Origin: Sacculina carcini | Lineage: Eukaryota; Arthropoda; Thecostraca; Sacculinidae | NCBI GenBank assembly: GCA_916048095.2 | Contig: OU696577.1 | Location: 5,256,940-5,320,939, forward strand | DNA length: 64,000 nt | Reading direction: 5' to 3' | Part shown: piece after piece, positions 32,096-42,706 of the stretch | How the letters are laid out: each line of letters starts with the position of its first letter | Numbering within the stretch: the first letter of the stretch is position 1 | Notes under the pieces: model-generated | The model's database searches: none | What the model was told of the DNA's origin: nothing | Seen by the model: the letters and a program-made list of their open reading frames with translations, nothing else | Made by a program: the position numbers and the translations under genes

Positions 32096-32285
32096 CAGTG
32101 GCGGCGCCAGGATTTTTCCGGTGGGGGGATAAGGGGGGTCTAAGGAAAAGATGCGGAGGCTTTGCGAAACATGAGGAACTGCATTCGAAATGTGAATGGT
32201 CAGGATTTTCGGGGGAGCTTAAGGGAGCTTGGCATTTTTTTGGAGGCGTTTCAGTCCTTCTAATCCCCCTTTGGCGCCTCCACTG
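32096..32285. mobile_element. 190-bp hAT-like MITE
   Basis: Ends are near-perfect inverted repeats: CAGTGGCGGCGCCAG on the left and, inverted, CAGTGGAGGCGCCAA on the right. Flanking 8-mers GGTTTGCG and GGCTTGCC agree at 6 of 8 positions, compatible with an old 8-bp target duplication. No coding capacity. Related truncated copies lie at 42,603-42,706 and 48,290-48,367, both inverted relative to this one. Confidence 0.75.
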
Positions 32286-32688
32286 GGCTTGCCTCAAACA
32301 GCACCTGACTACAATCATAATGCAATCTTAATTTCGCGTGTGAGCACAGCACAGAGGAAGGATATGTCCGATTGTAATTTTGAGAAGACAAAGTCTCACG
32401 GCCTTGGCTGACACACCGCAGCAGGCCCGGCCGCCACACGGGTTATCTCGCAGCCGCAGCTAATACAGAAGACTGCACGGCTGCAAGTGCACACAAAACC
32501 CTCCTTGCGACAATTACGAAGCGAACCTTTGAGAAGCGAGTCCAACCGTTTCACTTCACCAGGAAGTCGAACTCGAAATCACTCGTGCACAGAGCGTGCG
32601 TTTCGGCCACTTGACTACGAGGCGGACAAACAAAGTCGTGCGTATTTATTTGTCATACCGTCCTGTACAAAAAAAATTTCAGTGTACC

Positions 32689-32867
32689 AGAGCCGTAGCA
32701 ACCGCCCCCCTTACCCCCCGGCCGGGGGGCCCCGAATGTTGAGGGGCCCCTTTGCTTCACGTATTATGTGATTATGTCTAATAAATGCATTCATTATTTG
32801 GTGATTTATTCACAATGGGGGCCCCAAGTGTTGCCTTCGGGGGGGCATAATTCCTCGCAACGGCTCT
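32689..32867. mobile_element. 179-bp GC-rich MITE
   Basis: Imperfect terminal inverted repeats (AGAGCCGTAGCAA on the left, AGAGCCGTTGCGA inverted on the right) enclose two blocks rich in GGGGCCCC. No clear target duplication was found. A relative, broken by other sequence, lies at 38,790-39,290. Confidence 0.6.
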
Positions 32868-33299
32868 TCAGCTTACAATGTGTACGGATATTTAACAGCA
32901 TATGACACATGATGCCGACGAAAAAGCATTATGAAAAGTACGCAAAAACATGAAGAAGAAAAATGCATTGTTAAACAAACTAGAAATTTCAAGGATTTAT
33001 AAGTGAATTGTAGCGTACGAGGATATGCACAATTGTAGACATAAAAGTTAGGAGTCCGGAAGTAAAAGACAAAATGGGTCATGAAAAATATAAAAATATA
33101 AAATCAAAATGTAAAAAATGAAACATGAGATGACGAATGAGCCAAGTTCGCGGGATATAATATACGGTGACGCATATAAAAACTTTATCAGATACACATT
33201 TAAAGATAAAAGTATCAAATGGAGGAGTTGTATGATGTCACTGCTCGACTCCTGAAGTGCATTTGCCAAGCCAAGCCATCAACAACAAGCCATCGCACG

Positions 33300-34120
33300 A
33301 GTGTTTTGTGAACTAAGTTGCTTCCTCAGCGAGAACATACTGGACAGGTTCTTGTCGACATTGTCACCATGGAACGATGTGTCCACTTTTTAACATCACT
33401 GGCCCTCACCATTTCTCGGACAGACTGCCAACCAAGAGACCGCAGAGCATTTGTGATGTGGTCGAATTTCCTCAGATCGAATACAACTCGAGCAGCAAAT
33501 ACACCACTGACCTTATTAATGTAGTCCTGTTTCATGCCGTCCCACACAGTATCGCGCTCTTGAAGATATGTGTACAGTGATCAATCGATGGACGATCTCT
33601 GGAGACAGAGAGCGGCGTATCTCGTACATTGAAGCCAGCAAGCGACTGCATTGTCGCAGTAAGTCACTGACATGACACCCTCAGTTTAACTACTCGTCCA
33701 GCTGCACACACAGCACACACACGACAGGATCAAGGATGACGTCAAATTATTCAAACTGAAAACAGTATATTTGGCAGTGTTGAACGTGACAGTGAGCGTC
33801 ATTGAATCCTGGCAGAAAGAAAAAAAGCTGCAAAACCCACCCTTGAGGGCACAGCAAACATAATTTTCGAGTGTACCACCTATCACATTCTGCCACCGCC
33901 CACTCAAATAACTTCGTGTCCACGTTGAGTTGATTCCATGGCATTAGAGTTTGCAGCAGAGCATGTCGCATCGAACACAATCGAACACTTTGCTCAAATC
34001 TATCCACACTACAGATGCATTTTGCCGGCGTCTATGGACTGAGATATGTAGTCAGTCATGTACAACAAAATGTCTTCAGTGCTCCCATTTTTCGATAGGC
34101 AAATTGCTCTGTGAATATCA
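33300..34120 (-). pseudogene. LINE reverse-transcriptase remnant
   Basis: Reading the minus strand from about 34,120 downward, broken frames spell LINE reverse-transcriptase landmarks in the expected order. QFAYRKNGSTEDIL is the segment before motif A, WIDLSKVFDCV is motif A with its catalytic Asp, FNTAKYTVFS resembles the FNxxKC region, and DHITNALRSLGW matches the C-terminal block that usually follows the AAR motif. At least one frameshift and one stop separate them. The YADD motif and the endonuclease are missing. The layout fits a CR1/L2-type non-LTR element, 5'-truncated and inactive. The clade is inferred; that it is a LINE reverse transcriptase is well supported. Confidence 0.75.
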
Positions 34121-34437
34121 AATTAAGTAGACTTGCAGCTTTGTCTGGCCACAAACCAGATCCAAAGCTGCATACCCCCAATTCGGCCTTGATATCCTAA
34201 ACCAACTACACGTTATGGATAGGTTCCATAAGAGGGTAAAGAAAAAGCAAAATGATGAAATAATTTGGGACAAGAAGATACACATATCAATGAGTTATAA
34301 TGCTTTTATTGTCTAGTACCTCACACACAAACTCAACCCGACACAAACTCAACCCCTAGTTAGTGATCATATCTTGACGTAGAAGAGGAGGTACGCATTC
34401 TTCGTCCTCACGCTTGACTCGCTGATTGGGGACACGA

Positions 34438-34545
34438 TGAGGCCGAATCCGCGGGATGAGACTGAATCCGCGGGATGAGGCCGAATCCTCGGGATGAGGG
34501 GCGAATCTGCGGGATCGGGATGAGGCCGAATCCGCGGGATGAGGC
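34438..34545. repeat. GC-rich 19-20-bp minisatellite
   Basis: Five to six imperfect copies of a unit built on GAGGCCGAATCCGCGGGAT. The copies differ by C/T and A/C changes and by small indels. Confidence 0.85.
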
Positions 34546-34740
34546 AGGCGGGGGGAGATAACTGTCTCTTTTTAATTTCTTTTGGTTAATCCTTCTTCGA
34601 AAATTTCCTTTGAAGATTGTTGTGAATGCGAGATGCGAGCTGCCGCCGACAAAACAAAAATCGACGGCGGCAGCGCTTGGCGGAAAACGGGAACGACGAA
34701 AAATCCATTGACAAACAAACAAAAAAAGTCCTCAAACGTA

Positions 34741-35167
34741 CACAAATGACCTCAATGACCTTGAAAAGGACCTCAGATGTCAACAAAACTTAAGCTATGA
34801 ATTTCTTGCATCCATTTTACCACTAGGGACCAAGTTTCATCAAAATCGGTCCAGTGGTTTAGGAGGAGATAGGGTAAACAGACACAAATGACCTCAATGA
34901 CCTTGAAAATGACCTCAGATGTCAACAAAACCTAGGCTATGACCTTCTTGCATCCCTTTTACCCCTATGGACCAAGTTTCATCAAAATCGATCCAGTGGT
35001 TTAAGAGGAAATAGGGTAAACAGACACAAATGACCTCAATGACCTTGAAAATGACCTCGGAGGTCAACAAAACCTAACCTATGACCTTCTTGCATCCATT
35101 TCACCCCTAGGGACTAGGTTCCATCAAAATCGGTCCGGTGGCTTAGGAGGAGATAGGGTACAAACAG
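34741..35167. repeat. Three tandem 142-bp repeats
   Basis: Copies start at 34,741, 34,883 and 35,025 with exact 142-bp spacing and a few substitutions each. The unit starts with CACAAATGACCTCAATGACC and ends with a block containing CAAAATCGGTCCAGTGG and AGATAGGGTA. No coding potential is kept across copies. Confidence 0.92.
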
Positions 35168-35214
35168 ACATTTAGACCATTTGCAATCAGTACTTAGGAT
35201 AATTTTTACCATCA

Positions 35215-35237
35215 ATTCGGCCCTTCGGGCCGAATTG
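35215..35237. other. 10-bp perfect hairpin
   Basis: Arms AATTCGGCCC and GGGCCGAATT flank a TTC loop, making a very stable stem shortly after the 142-bp repeats. It could be a transposon sub-terminal structure. No poly-T or gene end adjoins it, so a terminator role is not supported. Confidence 0.55.
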
Positions 35238-36020
35238 GATCATGCTGATTCATGTAAGCCACTATTTGATCGCTTACTGTTCTCTCCAGAGCCATGGCCA
35301 TGCTGCACAGAATCGCCATCGGTCTCGTGTTCGACGGATCATTCGGGTGTCCGTCCTTCGGTAATTGTGTCAGCAAATCCTATTTCCATGCATTCAGAAG
35401 CACGCCAGTCTTTAATGAACGGTTTATGACTTGCAGCAGAGGAGGGCCCAAAAATGCATATAATTTCAACTAAATAAACAACGAAGTATTATCGACGCCA
35501 GTAGAGTTTTTTTACTTTATGGACTTGAATTTTTGGAATAATGCAGGCAATGTAATTGGCTTGAGCTGCATGGCTCCAGATGTGACCGCTGGAGGTGCAG
35601 ACAGCTATTCATCACCATGTCATTCACGGTCGCCAAAAAAGGCTTATGAACTCTATGATGTGAATAAGGCATCACGTTTCGACATCATATGTAGCAGGTC
35701 CTAGCAATTTTGTACCCACGATCTATTACTCACTTTTGTTAAATGCCTATATTTGCCTATTTTATTGTTTTATTATGTCTATTTGCCTGCATATTTTGCC
35801 ATTTTGAGCGCCCAAACATCCGGTCTTTAATCATAATGAAACAAAATTGGCCATATATACTACATGGCACTCAATGCGTTCACGTGACGAGGGGAACATT
35901 GCCCCCAGGCCCACCTCTCTGGCTGTAGTCATGACACCATTACTGAAATTAGCAGGCAGAATGAGCACACGATGCAGAGCGTGATGACAACCCCACATGA
36001 CTTATTATTCATCTTTTCTT
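35238..36020. other. Unassigned AT-rich DNA
   Basis: No recognisable gene or repeat end. A short plus-strand frame at 35,519-35,704 has no family resemblance. Confidence 0.4.
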
Positions 36021-36121
36021 TCAGGCAACACGCGCGTGACCACGGCTTTAGCCACTCTTACAGCCGAAGCCAATTGTTCGCTTAGCCAACCATTGGCTTG
36101 GACAACTGTTGGCTTCGTCGA

Positions 36122-36745
36122 GGGGTCACACGAGGCCAATTATTGGCTTGACCAACTTTTGGCCAATTGTTGGCAGGACAATCCAATCGTTGGCTTGGTC
36201 AACAATTGTCCCGAAAACCGAAGTTTGAACATGAACGTGAACATGTTCAACTTTTCAAGCCAATTGGCCTGCATTTCAGCCGCTTGCCTCAAGAGGGCGC
36301 TACCTTGCCGTGCAATGAACGCGCACTGTTTTTTTTTATTCGGATAAATTGAAATAAAAAACGTTGTGCAGAGGCACCAACCCAGAAGGATTATCGCGCC
36401 AAAATCGCGCACTGTCACGCTGAAATTGATAGAATTCTCGCGCAAGGCATTAGATCCTCTGTTTTTTACCACATGGCGTTGAAGCAACGCGTGCAGTGAA
36501 TTCAACTCAGTTTGAGGGCCTGTGTGTATGTGTGTGCTTGTGTGACGTGTTGTTTTTTGTATTCGTTTTATTGTGATAATTTTATCATGATGAGTTGGAA
36601 TCTGTATACAGTATTTGTATAATTTATTGTAGTGTTTGATACATTACTAGATTAAATGTGGATAAATAGATATATAGGTAAGAAGATATAAAAGCTGTAG
36701 AATATGTTTAACATGTGTATATTATACGATCTGAATATATAATAT

Positions 36746-36789
<44 letters not shown>

Positions 36790-37227
36790 AATGTACAGAT
36801 CATATATATATATATATGTACATTCCAGAATACACCTGGATTAAATCAAAATTCAAATGGTATAGTCAGGAGACCGAAATCAACCACACCGACGTGCCGA
36901 GTGTATATTGTGATACATGGCACTGGCACAAGGTACATGACACTGGCACTGGCACACGGTTGCACAGCGCTTGACGAGACGAGTGACCCTCCTCCAATGA
37001 CACACACAATGTCGCCAGGACAGAGGACGCTTTGCACTTGCTTCTGGCAGGTTTCCGAAGTGGTGCGTGACGCTGTTACACGTGGCGCACCACACATCAC
37101 ATCTATTGGCTTGGACAATTACTGGCCTCGTGTGACCTCTCGCAAGTCAACTGTTGGCCGAGCTAACAACTGGCCTAGCCAACGATTGTCCGCTGTATGC
37201 CAACAGTTGGCCTCGTGTTAGCACGGC
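36122..37227. mobile_element. TIR element copy 1 (TTGGC/GCCAA-rich ends)
   Basis: The left end begins near GGTCACACGAGG and the right end finishes CCTCGTGTTAGCACGGC, the inverted counterparts of the termini of the copy at 59,250-60,328. The interior matches that copy in order: the AAAACC...AACATG segment, the TGAGGGCCTGTG segment, AGATATAAAAGCTG, and CTGGATTAAATCAAAATT. Both ends are dense in TTGGC and GCCAA. A TA run at about 36,749-36,825 lies inside, followed by arms GGAATGTACA and TGTACATTCC. A further TIR-like piece (GTGACCACGGC) at about 36,030 suggests a second insertion abuts the left end. No transposase frame is present, so this is a non-autonomous DNA transposon. Confidence 0.72.
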
Positions 37228-37299
37228 ATAATTCTTGTTAACCATTACTGAATCCAATTGTCGTTACATGTTGACAAAGATCAAAATCGTTGCTTATTA

Positions 37300-38602
37300 C
37301 AGTCGAAACCGCTTAATGTCATACCCTCGGGACCTGCAAAAGGTATGCCATTTGCCGAACTATGACATTTACCGAACTCAACCTTTTTGGCCATTTTTTA
37401 GCCTCCAAACTTGTGTTTATAAGTCGGTTTAGTTTTATAAGTATCGCAAATGTAAAAATAATTCACTGTACGCAAGTGATTTCTTCATGAAGAAATCGTG
37501 AATAAAAGTTTGTTTGCGTTTGCTCAGCAAGTTTTTATCCATTTTTCCTCAATGCTGCTGAACGACCAGTGCCCAAACTCCGCAAAATTGTTATCCAAGT
37601 ATGTGTGAATGACACCCATCGCCGCATGGGCTTCCTTCGCGATGGGGACTGGCACGTCAGTCCAGTCTTTTGGACGCCTATCCAGTCTTTTGCAGCATTG
37701 GGGATTTATGTGCTTGCCAACGACATAAGCCTAATTTTCGCTTCCATTGTTGTTTGCTAGCATAAGCACCGTCAACCGGTCCTTAGAAACCTTTCCCTGC
37801 GTCGGCTTGCTGCCGCTTACTGCAAAAGTGCGCTCTATAGAACAGTGCAGTCACGTTTGCATTGAAAATGCCCCTGGCCGCATAGCCGCCCAACTCCTTG
37901 GGCAGCACGTTTGTTCATTATTTTACCCCCCACCACATCAGCCGCCGCTTTCTCCCCTTACGCCTTCACAAATATAATGTTTTCCCGCTGCTTTAGCCGG
38001 CCGAGCCAGTCAATTGACGATTCAGATGACGAATTGACGATTCAGATGCCGCATCCGTCCCATCCACCAGCTTATTGGCCTTTTCCATCACGAGAGGCCC
38101 ATTCACGGACGTATTTTTGTTACGCATCTGGTGGAACCATATGAGCACCGCCTCATCCACCTCTGCAAGATTGTTCGATCTCTTGCGCTTTCAACTCAGA
38201 TTACTGCTGGTCATCGCAATGTCTCGAAATAAATTTTCTTACTGATTTTGTGATTGTTCTCTGATCGCAGCCGAGGTCCTTTGCAATGGTCGTTTGTTTC
38301 TTGCCAGCCTTGAGCTGGTCCAAGATTTGCAACTTATCCTGCAGCGTGAACTCAGTACGCTTTTCCATCATTGCTGCCACAATCACTACGCGCACATAAT
38401 GAATCTGCTTTTGACTGAATGGGCAAACACACAAAAAACATGGACTGGCTGACCACAAGGGTATGACAATAACCGAACTATGACATTAACCGGTATGATA
38501 TTAAGCGGTCTCTGTCCCTGTGTGAAACATAGGGCCGAAGTTTGGGGCCTGTCGACACTATGACATGTTTTGGTGTGACATTATGACAAGCGGTTTCGAC
38601 TG
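37300..38602 (-). mobile_element. pogo/Tigger-like DNA transposon
   Basis: Terminal inverted repeats start CAGTCGAAACCGCTT on both sides and are flanked by TA dinucleotides (37,298-37,299 and 38,603-38,604), the target duplication of the Tc1/mariner-pogo superfamily. The 1,303-bp element encloses a broken minus-strand transposase of CENP-B/Tigger type. Both ends are intact, so it inserted as a full unit or internally deleted derivative and then decayed in place. Confidence 0.9.
37545..38371 (-). pseudogene. Tigger-type transposase pseudogene
   Basis: From Met codons at 38,369-38,371 the minus strand reads a CENP-B/Psq-type helix-turn-helix (FTLQDKLQILDQLKAG, then TIAKDLGCDQRTITK). After a stop and a frame change comes the second DNA-binding domain, with WFHQMRNKNTSVNGP and LVMEKANKL. 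Further on are KVSKDRLTVLMLANNNGS, typical of the DDE catalytic core, and a C-terminal block near HAAMGVIHTYLDNNFAEF. Frameshifts and stops interrupt it several times and the catalytic acidic residues are not all recoverable. It lies wholly within the TIRs at 37,300-38,602. Inactive. The family call rests on the ordered HTH, CENP-B-domain and DDE-region signatures. Confidence 0.88.
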
Positions 38603-38789
38603 TATATTGCAGATACTGTTTGTGTTTCAGTGTTGAAGTCGTTGTTGCTCTTGTGCGGTGTCATGTGAATGAAATGTTGCCTCGATCATGCCTTCTTCAT
38701 ATGATCCGCCACACACAGCCGCCATTTTTGTCGCCAAATCATGTGACTCTTTGACTGCAGCACCTCTCCTCACTACCAGGCTATACTCA

Positions 38790-39290
38790 AAACCGTATCA
38801 ACCGCCCTGAAACCGCTCGGCCGGGTGCTCCGAGTGTTGAGGGGCCCCGATGCCGCACGTATGATATTTAGATCTATCATCAAGTAGCGGATAAAAGTAC
38901 CGTAAGCCCTCAGCTTAGTGGAAAACGAGGGGCCGCTCGTCAATACACTTTCCAAGTGTCGGGCCACTATTACACTGATGGATCCAGAGAGGGGCTCGAG
39001 GGGCTGAAGCCCCCCCTCAACGTTTCTATTAACTCCTCATAACTAAGAGGTTCACTGAAAGAAGTCAAGAAAAGAATATTTGTGTAGTCCTTCTGTAGCC
39101 TTTCTGACCCACGTCACGACCTTCACACGCTACCTAGTCAATCATACATCATTTAGCCCCCCCCCCCAAATTATACTCTTGGTTCGCTACTGGTCTATTA
39201 TAATGGTGCTTGATTCATATTGGGGGCCCCAGTATTACTTCCTAGGGGGGCCCAATAAGCCCTTGCTACGGGCCCAATAAGCCCTTGCTA
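38790..39290. mobile_element. Broken GC-rich MITE with insertion
   Basis: The left part (CTCGGCCGGGTGCTCCGAGT, then GAGGGGCCCC) and right part (ATTGGGGGCCCCAGT, then GGGGGGCCCA) match the two ends of the element at 32,689-32,867. Unrelated sequence between them, including another GC-rich stretch near 38,975-39,025, suggests a nested insertion. Boundaries are approximate. Confidence 0.5.
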
Positions 39291-39338
39291 CGGGCCCAAT
39301 AAGCCCTTGCTACGGGCCCAATAAGCCCTTGCTACAAA
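39246..39338. repeat. 22-bp tandem repeat, four copies
   Basis: Four virtually identical copies of a 22-bp unit made of GGGCCCAATAAG followed by CCCTTGCTAC, starting at the right end of the broken MITE. The lack of divergence suggests recent local expansion. Confidence 0.9.
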
Positions 39339-39604
39339 AGGGGAGTCGGTCCAATATAACCAATTGACCCGAGTTCGGTCCAATTGACCCATGATTTCCT
39401 CACTGTGTCAGTTCTCATTATTTCTTGTGTGTTTCAGTTAGAATAAATGGTGGATGAAGTGAAAGACAATGTGATCTTGGGATGTGTACCTGCCATTTGT
39501 GCCTGTGTGTGTTGTGTACCCAATCAAACAATATAAACGTGTGACACTCACGTAATAGCTCGCATGCCAGTCTGTCTGTCTGTCTGTCTGCCTGTCTGTC
39601 TATC

Positions 39605-39706
39605 AGGCTGTGTGTGTGTGTGTGTGTGCATGTACAAATGGAGCACAAGCAAGTCGTGATCGGCCACGCTTTGTCACGACAACGCTGCCAATTGCTGTCT
39701 GTCTGG

Positions 39707-39745
<39 letters not shown>

Positions 39746-39772
39746 ACACACACAGACACACATACACACACA

Positions 39773-39819
<47 letters not shown>

Positions 39820-39966
39820 ACATACAGATAGGCACAATGCGCGTGCCTGTCACGTTTGACGATCCTCGTCTTGGTGGTCTGTTTCAGCTATTTTTACACC
39901 CATACTCACCCAGCCACTCACACACACACACACGCACACACACACACACACACACAAACACACAAC
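39605..39966. repeat. TG/CA microsatellite cluster
   Basis: TG run at about 39,608-39,638, an interrupted CA run at about 39,709-39,832 with CAGACA interruptions, and another CA run at about 39,918-39,966. Short open frames here are low-complexity artefacts. Confidence 0.9.
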
Positions 39967-40227
39967 CGTGTTGTGTGTATGTTCGACACTCGTCTATCAC
40001 CAGACAGACATGCACGCACACACACATACATACACATTAGAAAACACAGACACCACTCAATTGTAGCGGTATTCACTAAAATCCCAGATTTATATGAATG
40101 ACACAATCGCACGTGACAAGCAAGATCGTAGAACTATAGAAACAATACAAATAAATCTGATTAGAAACAACTTACAACATTAATTTTGTTGAAATACCAA
40201 ATTGTTCCGGGGAGTAAAGGAAATCAG

Positions 40228-40640
40228 TATATATAACAAACAAACATATATTTGATATAGCGCCAAGCAAAGCAGAGGCGCGTAAACAGTAAAATGGCGG
40301 TAACAATATAAAAGAGTAATAGCTCATAGGGGTAAATAAATGAGCTAGCAGAAAATCACACAAATGATATAAAAAAAGAAAAAAAAGTTAGCGAGTATAC
40401 AAACAACAATAAAGAACACATTACACATTATTGGTTATCAAGCACCGGTGCTAGAGGACAAGAGAATATAGAGAGGACAAGTAAATGCTGTCGGAATGGA
40501 GGAATTAGAGGTGTGGGCAAGGACAACAAATATTTGTGCAGAACAGAAGAGAATGAGGAGTATGATTTTTGCTTCAGAACATGACGAGGAAGAGCATTAT
40601 AAAGATGGGGAAGGGCGGAGGAGGACGGAAGAGCTACTCG
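40228..40640 (-). mobile_element. LINE 3' fragment, minus strand
   Basis: Read on the minus strand, a frame near 40,620-40,470 gives LYNALPRHVLKQKSYSSF followed by LHKYLLSLPTPL. This matches the C-terminus of the LINE at 46,285-48,090 almost residue for residue. The copy ends at a GGCGCTATATCAAATA tail near 40,250 followed by GTTT repeats. It is 5'-truncated, as is typical of LINE insertions. Confidence 0.78.
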
Positions 40641-40889
40641 CTAGCTAACAACCATTTATTTCCTATTTCCTATGGCTTTTTATTCTTTTTTAATTTATAC
40701 TTTGCTTTCTTTTCTCTATTTTCCATAAGTGTGTGTCTGTCTGTGAATAGTGTGTGTGTTTCCACGTATATGTGCATGTGTATGTGTATGTGTGTATATG
40801 TTTGCGTGCGCATGTGTGTATGTATGTATTGTTTTTGCCAGCAGTCATGAAATTTCTGTCGATTTGTGCTCCTTGTTTTGTCTCCATAC

Positions 40890-40985
40890 TGGTCTCCATG
40901 TGTCTATACTTTCATTACTGCTCGCGCCTTTGCACTGGAAAGTGCGCTATATCAAATACATGCTGATGTTGTTGTTGTTGGGGAG
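40890..40985 (+). mobile_element. LINE 3' tail, plus strand
   Basis: GTGCGCTATATCAAATACAT followed by GCTGATGTTG and a GTT run is the same tail as on the minus-strand copies at 40,228 and 46,285, in opposite orientation. Upstream extent is unclear. Confidence 0.6.
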
Positions 40986-41454
40986 AAGAAAAGTAGAGAG
41001 TATGATCTATGTGAACAAATAGATAATTTATAAATATTGCTCGATGTAAAACAAGGCGTCACTGTACTCTAGAAACTATCTGAACTGCAAGATCCTCTCT
41101 TATTCCTAATTGTTTTGTCAATAAAAATATTTCTCTCGCACTCCCAGTCAACCAGCTTTCAGTCAGCTAGCCATATGTATCCGGAACTGGCCAAAAATCA
41201 GGCGCAATGGATAAAGGAAACTCAAGGGGTTACTACTCATGGATAGACGATCTCTAGACTCTAGATCTCTACGACTCTATAGACGATCAATAGTTGATAT
41301 CATAGATCTACCAATGATCAATGATTCAAGATCATCAATCCATCAATGATTAAGAGCTGAAGATCCTGAATCCATCAATAATCGAACGTTATACATCATG
41401 GATGAAGAAATGATAAATAATTACGGATACATTTTTGCTTCCACGCTGTCAGCT

Positions 41455-41585
41455 ATCAGTGTTTACTGAATACTGAATGTATCAGTGTTTACTGAATACT
41501 GAATGTATCAGTGTTTACTGAATACTGAATGTATCAGTGTTTACTGAATACTGAATGTATCAGTGTTTACTGAATACTGAATATG
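41455..41585. repeat. 26-bp minisatellite, five copies
   Basis: Five copies of a 26-bp unit made of ATCAGTGTTTAC followed by TGAATACTGAATGT. They are identical except at the last copy. Confidence 0.95.
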
Positions 41586-42323
41586 TCAATGGCCACTGAA
41601 CCGTACTTCAGTTTCTGCTAGCACCGAATACAGTGCGCAATTATGTACTGTACGATATAATTGGAAATATTTTTATCGTTTTTTTCTGCAATTCAAAATG
41701 AGCTGGAAGAAGTGAGCTTGTTCTGGGCCGGCCTTCCATAATCGGAGGACATGGACAAGATGTATTAGGCGGTCACAGATGAAATGGAATGGATGCTGAA
41801 TAATAAATTAAAGCAATTTGTTAAGATTACTGCTAAATATATCCAGATTAATGACTAGAGTTGGGAATTTTATGTGATCACATACAAAATATTTTACACA
41901 GAAAATGCCGATTTTGAGCTAAAAACATAAAATGTCATTTTCACTGAAAATATTGTCCAAATATATAATTATTTAGGTTGTGCCTGGAATTAATATATTC
42001 TGTTAATAATTGTGATTACACAGATAACTTATTCAACATGTTATGATACACTCGAACACTGCATATAGGTATAATAAGTCGGGAAAGAGTAAACTCTTGT
42101 AAACTTAGCAATTGTCGGGAAAGAGCCGGATAATCCGGATATAATGAGTGTCGCACGAAGTTATACCCTTAGATAACTACCGTTTGGGTTGTGGGTGTGG
42201 CTTAATTAGTGTGATCCAGTTGCTCCGAGCTAGGTACACGTGCCATTGGGTTTTTGGGAAGATAGGATCATGCATACATATACTTGGATCGTGCATATAT
42301 ATATATTCAGGAATTAACACAAA

Positions 42324-42608
42324 TTGCTGAAATGGCGTCTGTACTGTCATGCTCAAAAGGCTGAAGAAATTCAATGTGAAGTCAAATTTTCCCAGAAAAA
42401 CAGGTTTGATGGGAAGAGCATGTTTTGCGTTGCATGTGAGAAAGACGTGCCCGCTGGTCACAAGTCGCAACTCGATCGATACAGCAAATCGGCTGTTCAC
42501 TCGATAAACTTCAAACGCGTCTATACATGCAGAATGGAATCATGGGATTATTGCGCCTCTAATCAAAAAGTCCAAAATGGCACCCCTACAGTGGCATCTC
42601 TACCATGA
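42324..42608 (+). pseudogene. BED/CGGBP1-like zinc-finger fragment of a transposase
   Basis: The frame contains DGKSMFCVACEKDVPAG, then HKSQLDRYSKSAVHSIN. A CxxC pair followed by a spaced H..H arrangement and a K-S-x-[IL]-D segment resembles the N-terminal zinc finger of hAT transposases and the hAT-derived CGGBP1 family. The expected first His of the HxxxxxH pair reads Tyr (DRY), so the metal site may be broken. A Met codon slightly downstream in another frame (near 42,333) would give a better start, implying an old frameshift. It sits inside the TIR element, and its last codons run into a nested MITE. The call is by resemblance only. Confidence 0.5.
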
Positions 42609-42706
42609 ACATTTCGAGTGTAGTTCCTCATGTTTCGCTGAGTCCCCCTATCTTTTTCCTCAGTCCTCTTCAGTCCACCACCGGAAAAGTCCTGGTGCCG
42701 CCACTG
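42603..42706 (-). mobile_element. Truncated copy of the 190-bp MITE
   Basis: The minus strand reads CAGTGGCGGCACCAGG through GCGAAACATGAGGAAC, matching the left half of the element at 32,096. The other half is absent. It is nested in the TIR element at 41,858-42,980. Confidence 0.75.

Noticed and set aside
35215-35237. Intrinsic transcription terminator
   Set aside because: The stem lacks a following T tract, no gene ends here, and the genome is eukaryotic.
35519-35704. 61-residue plus frame
   Set aside because: Short, no recognisable motif, no clear splice sites.
42030-42140. Possible second pogo-type terminus (ACACTCGAACACTGC)
   Set aside because: It is only loosely similar to CAGTCGAAACCGCTT and has no partner end.
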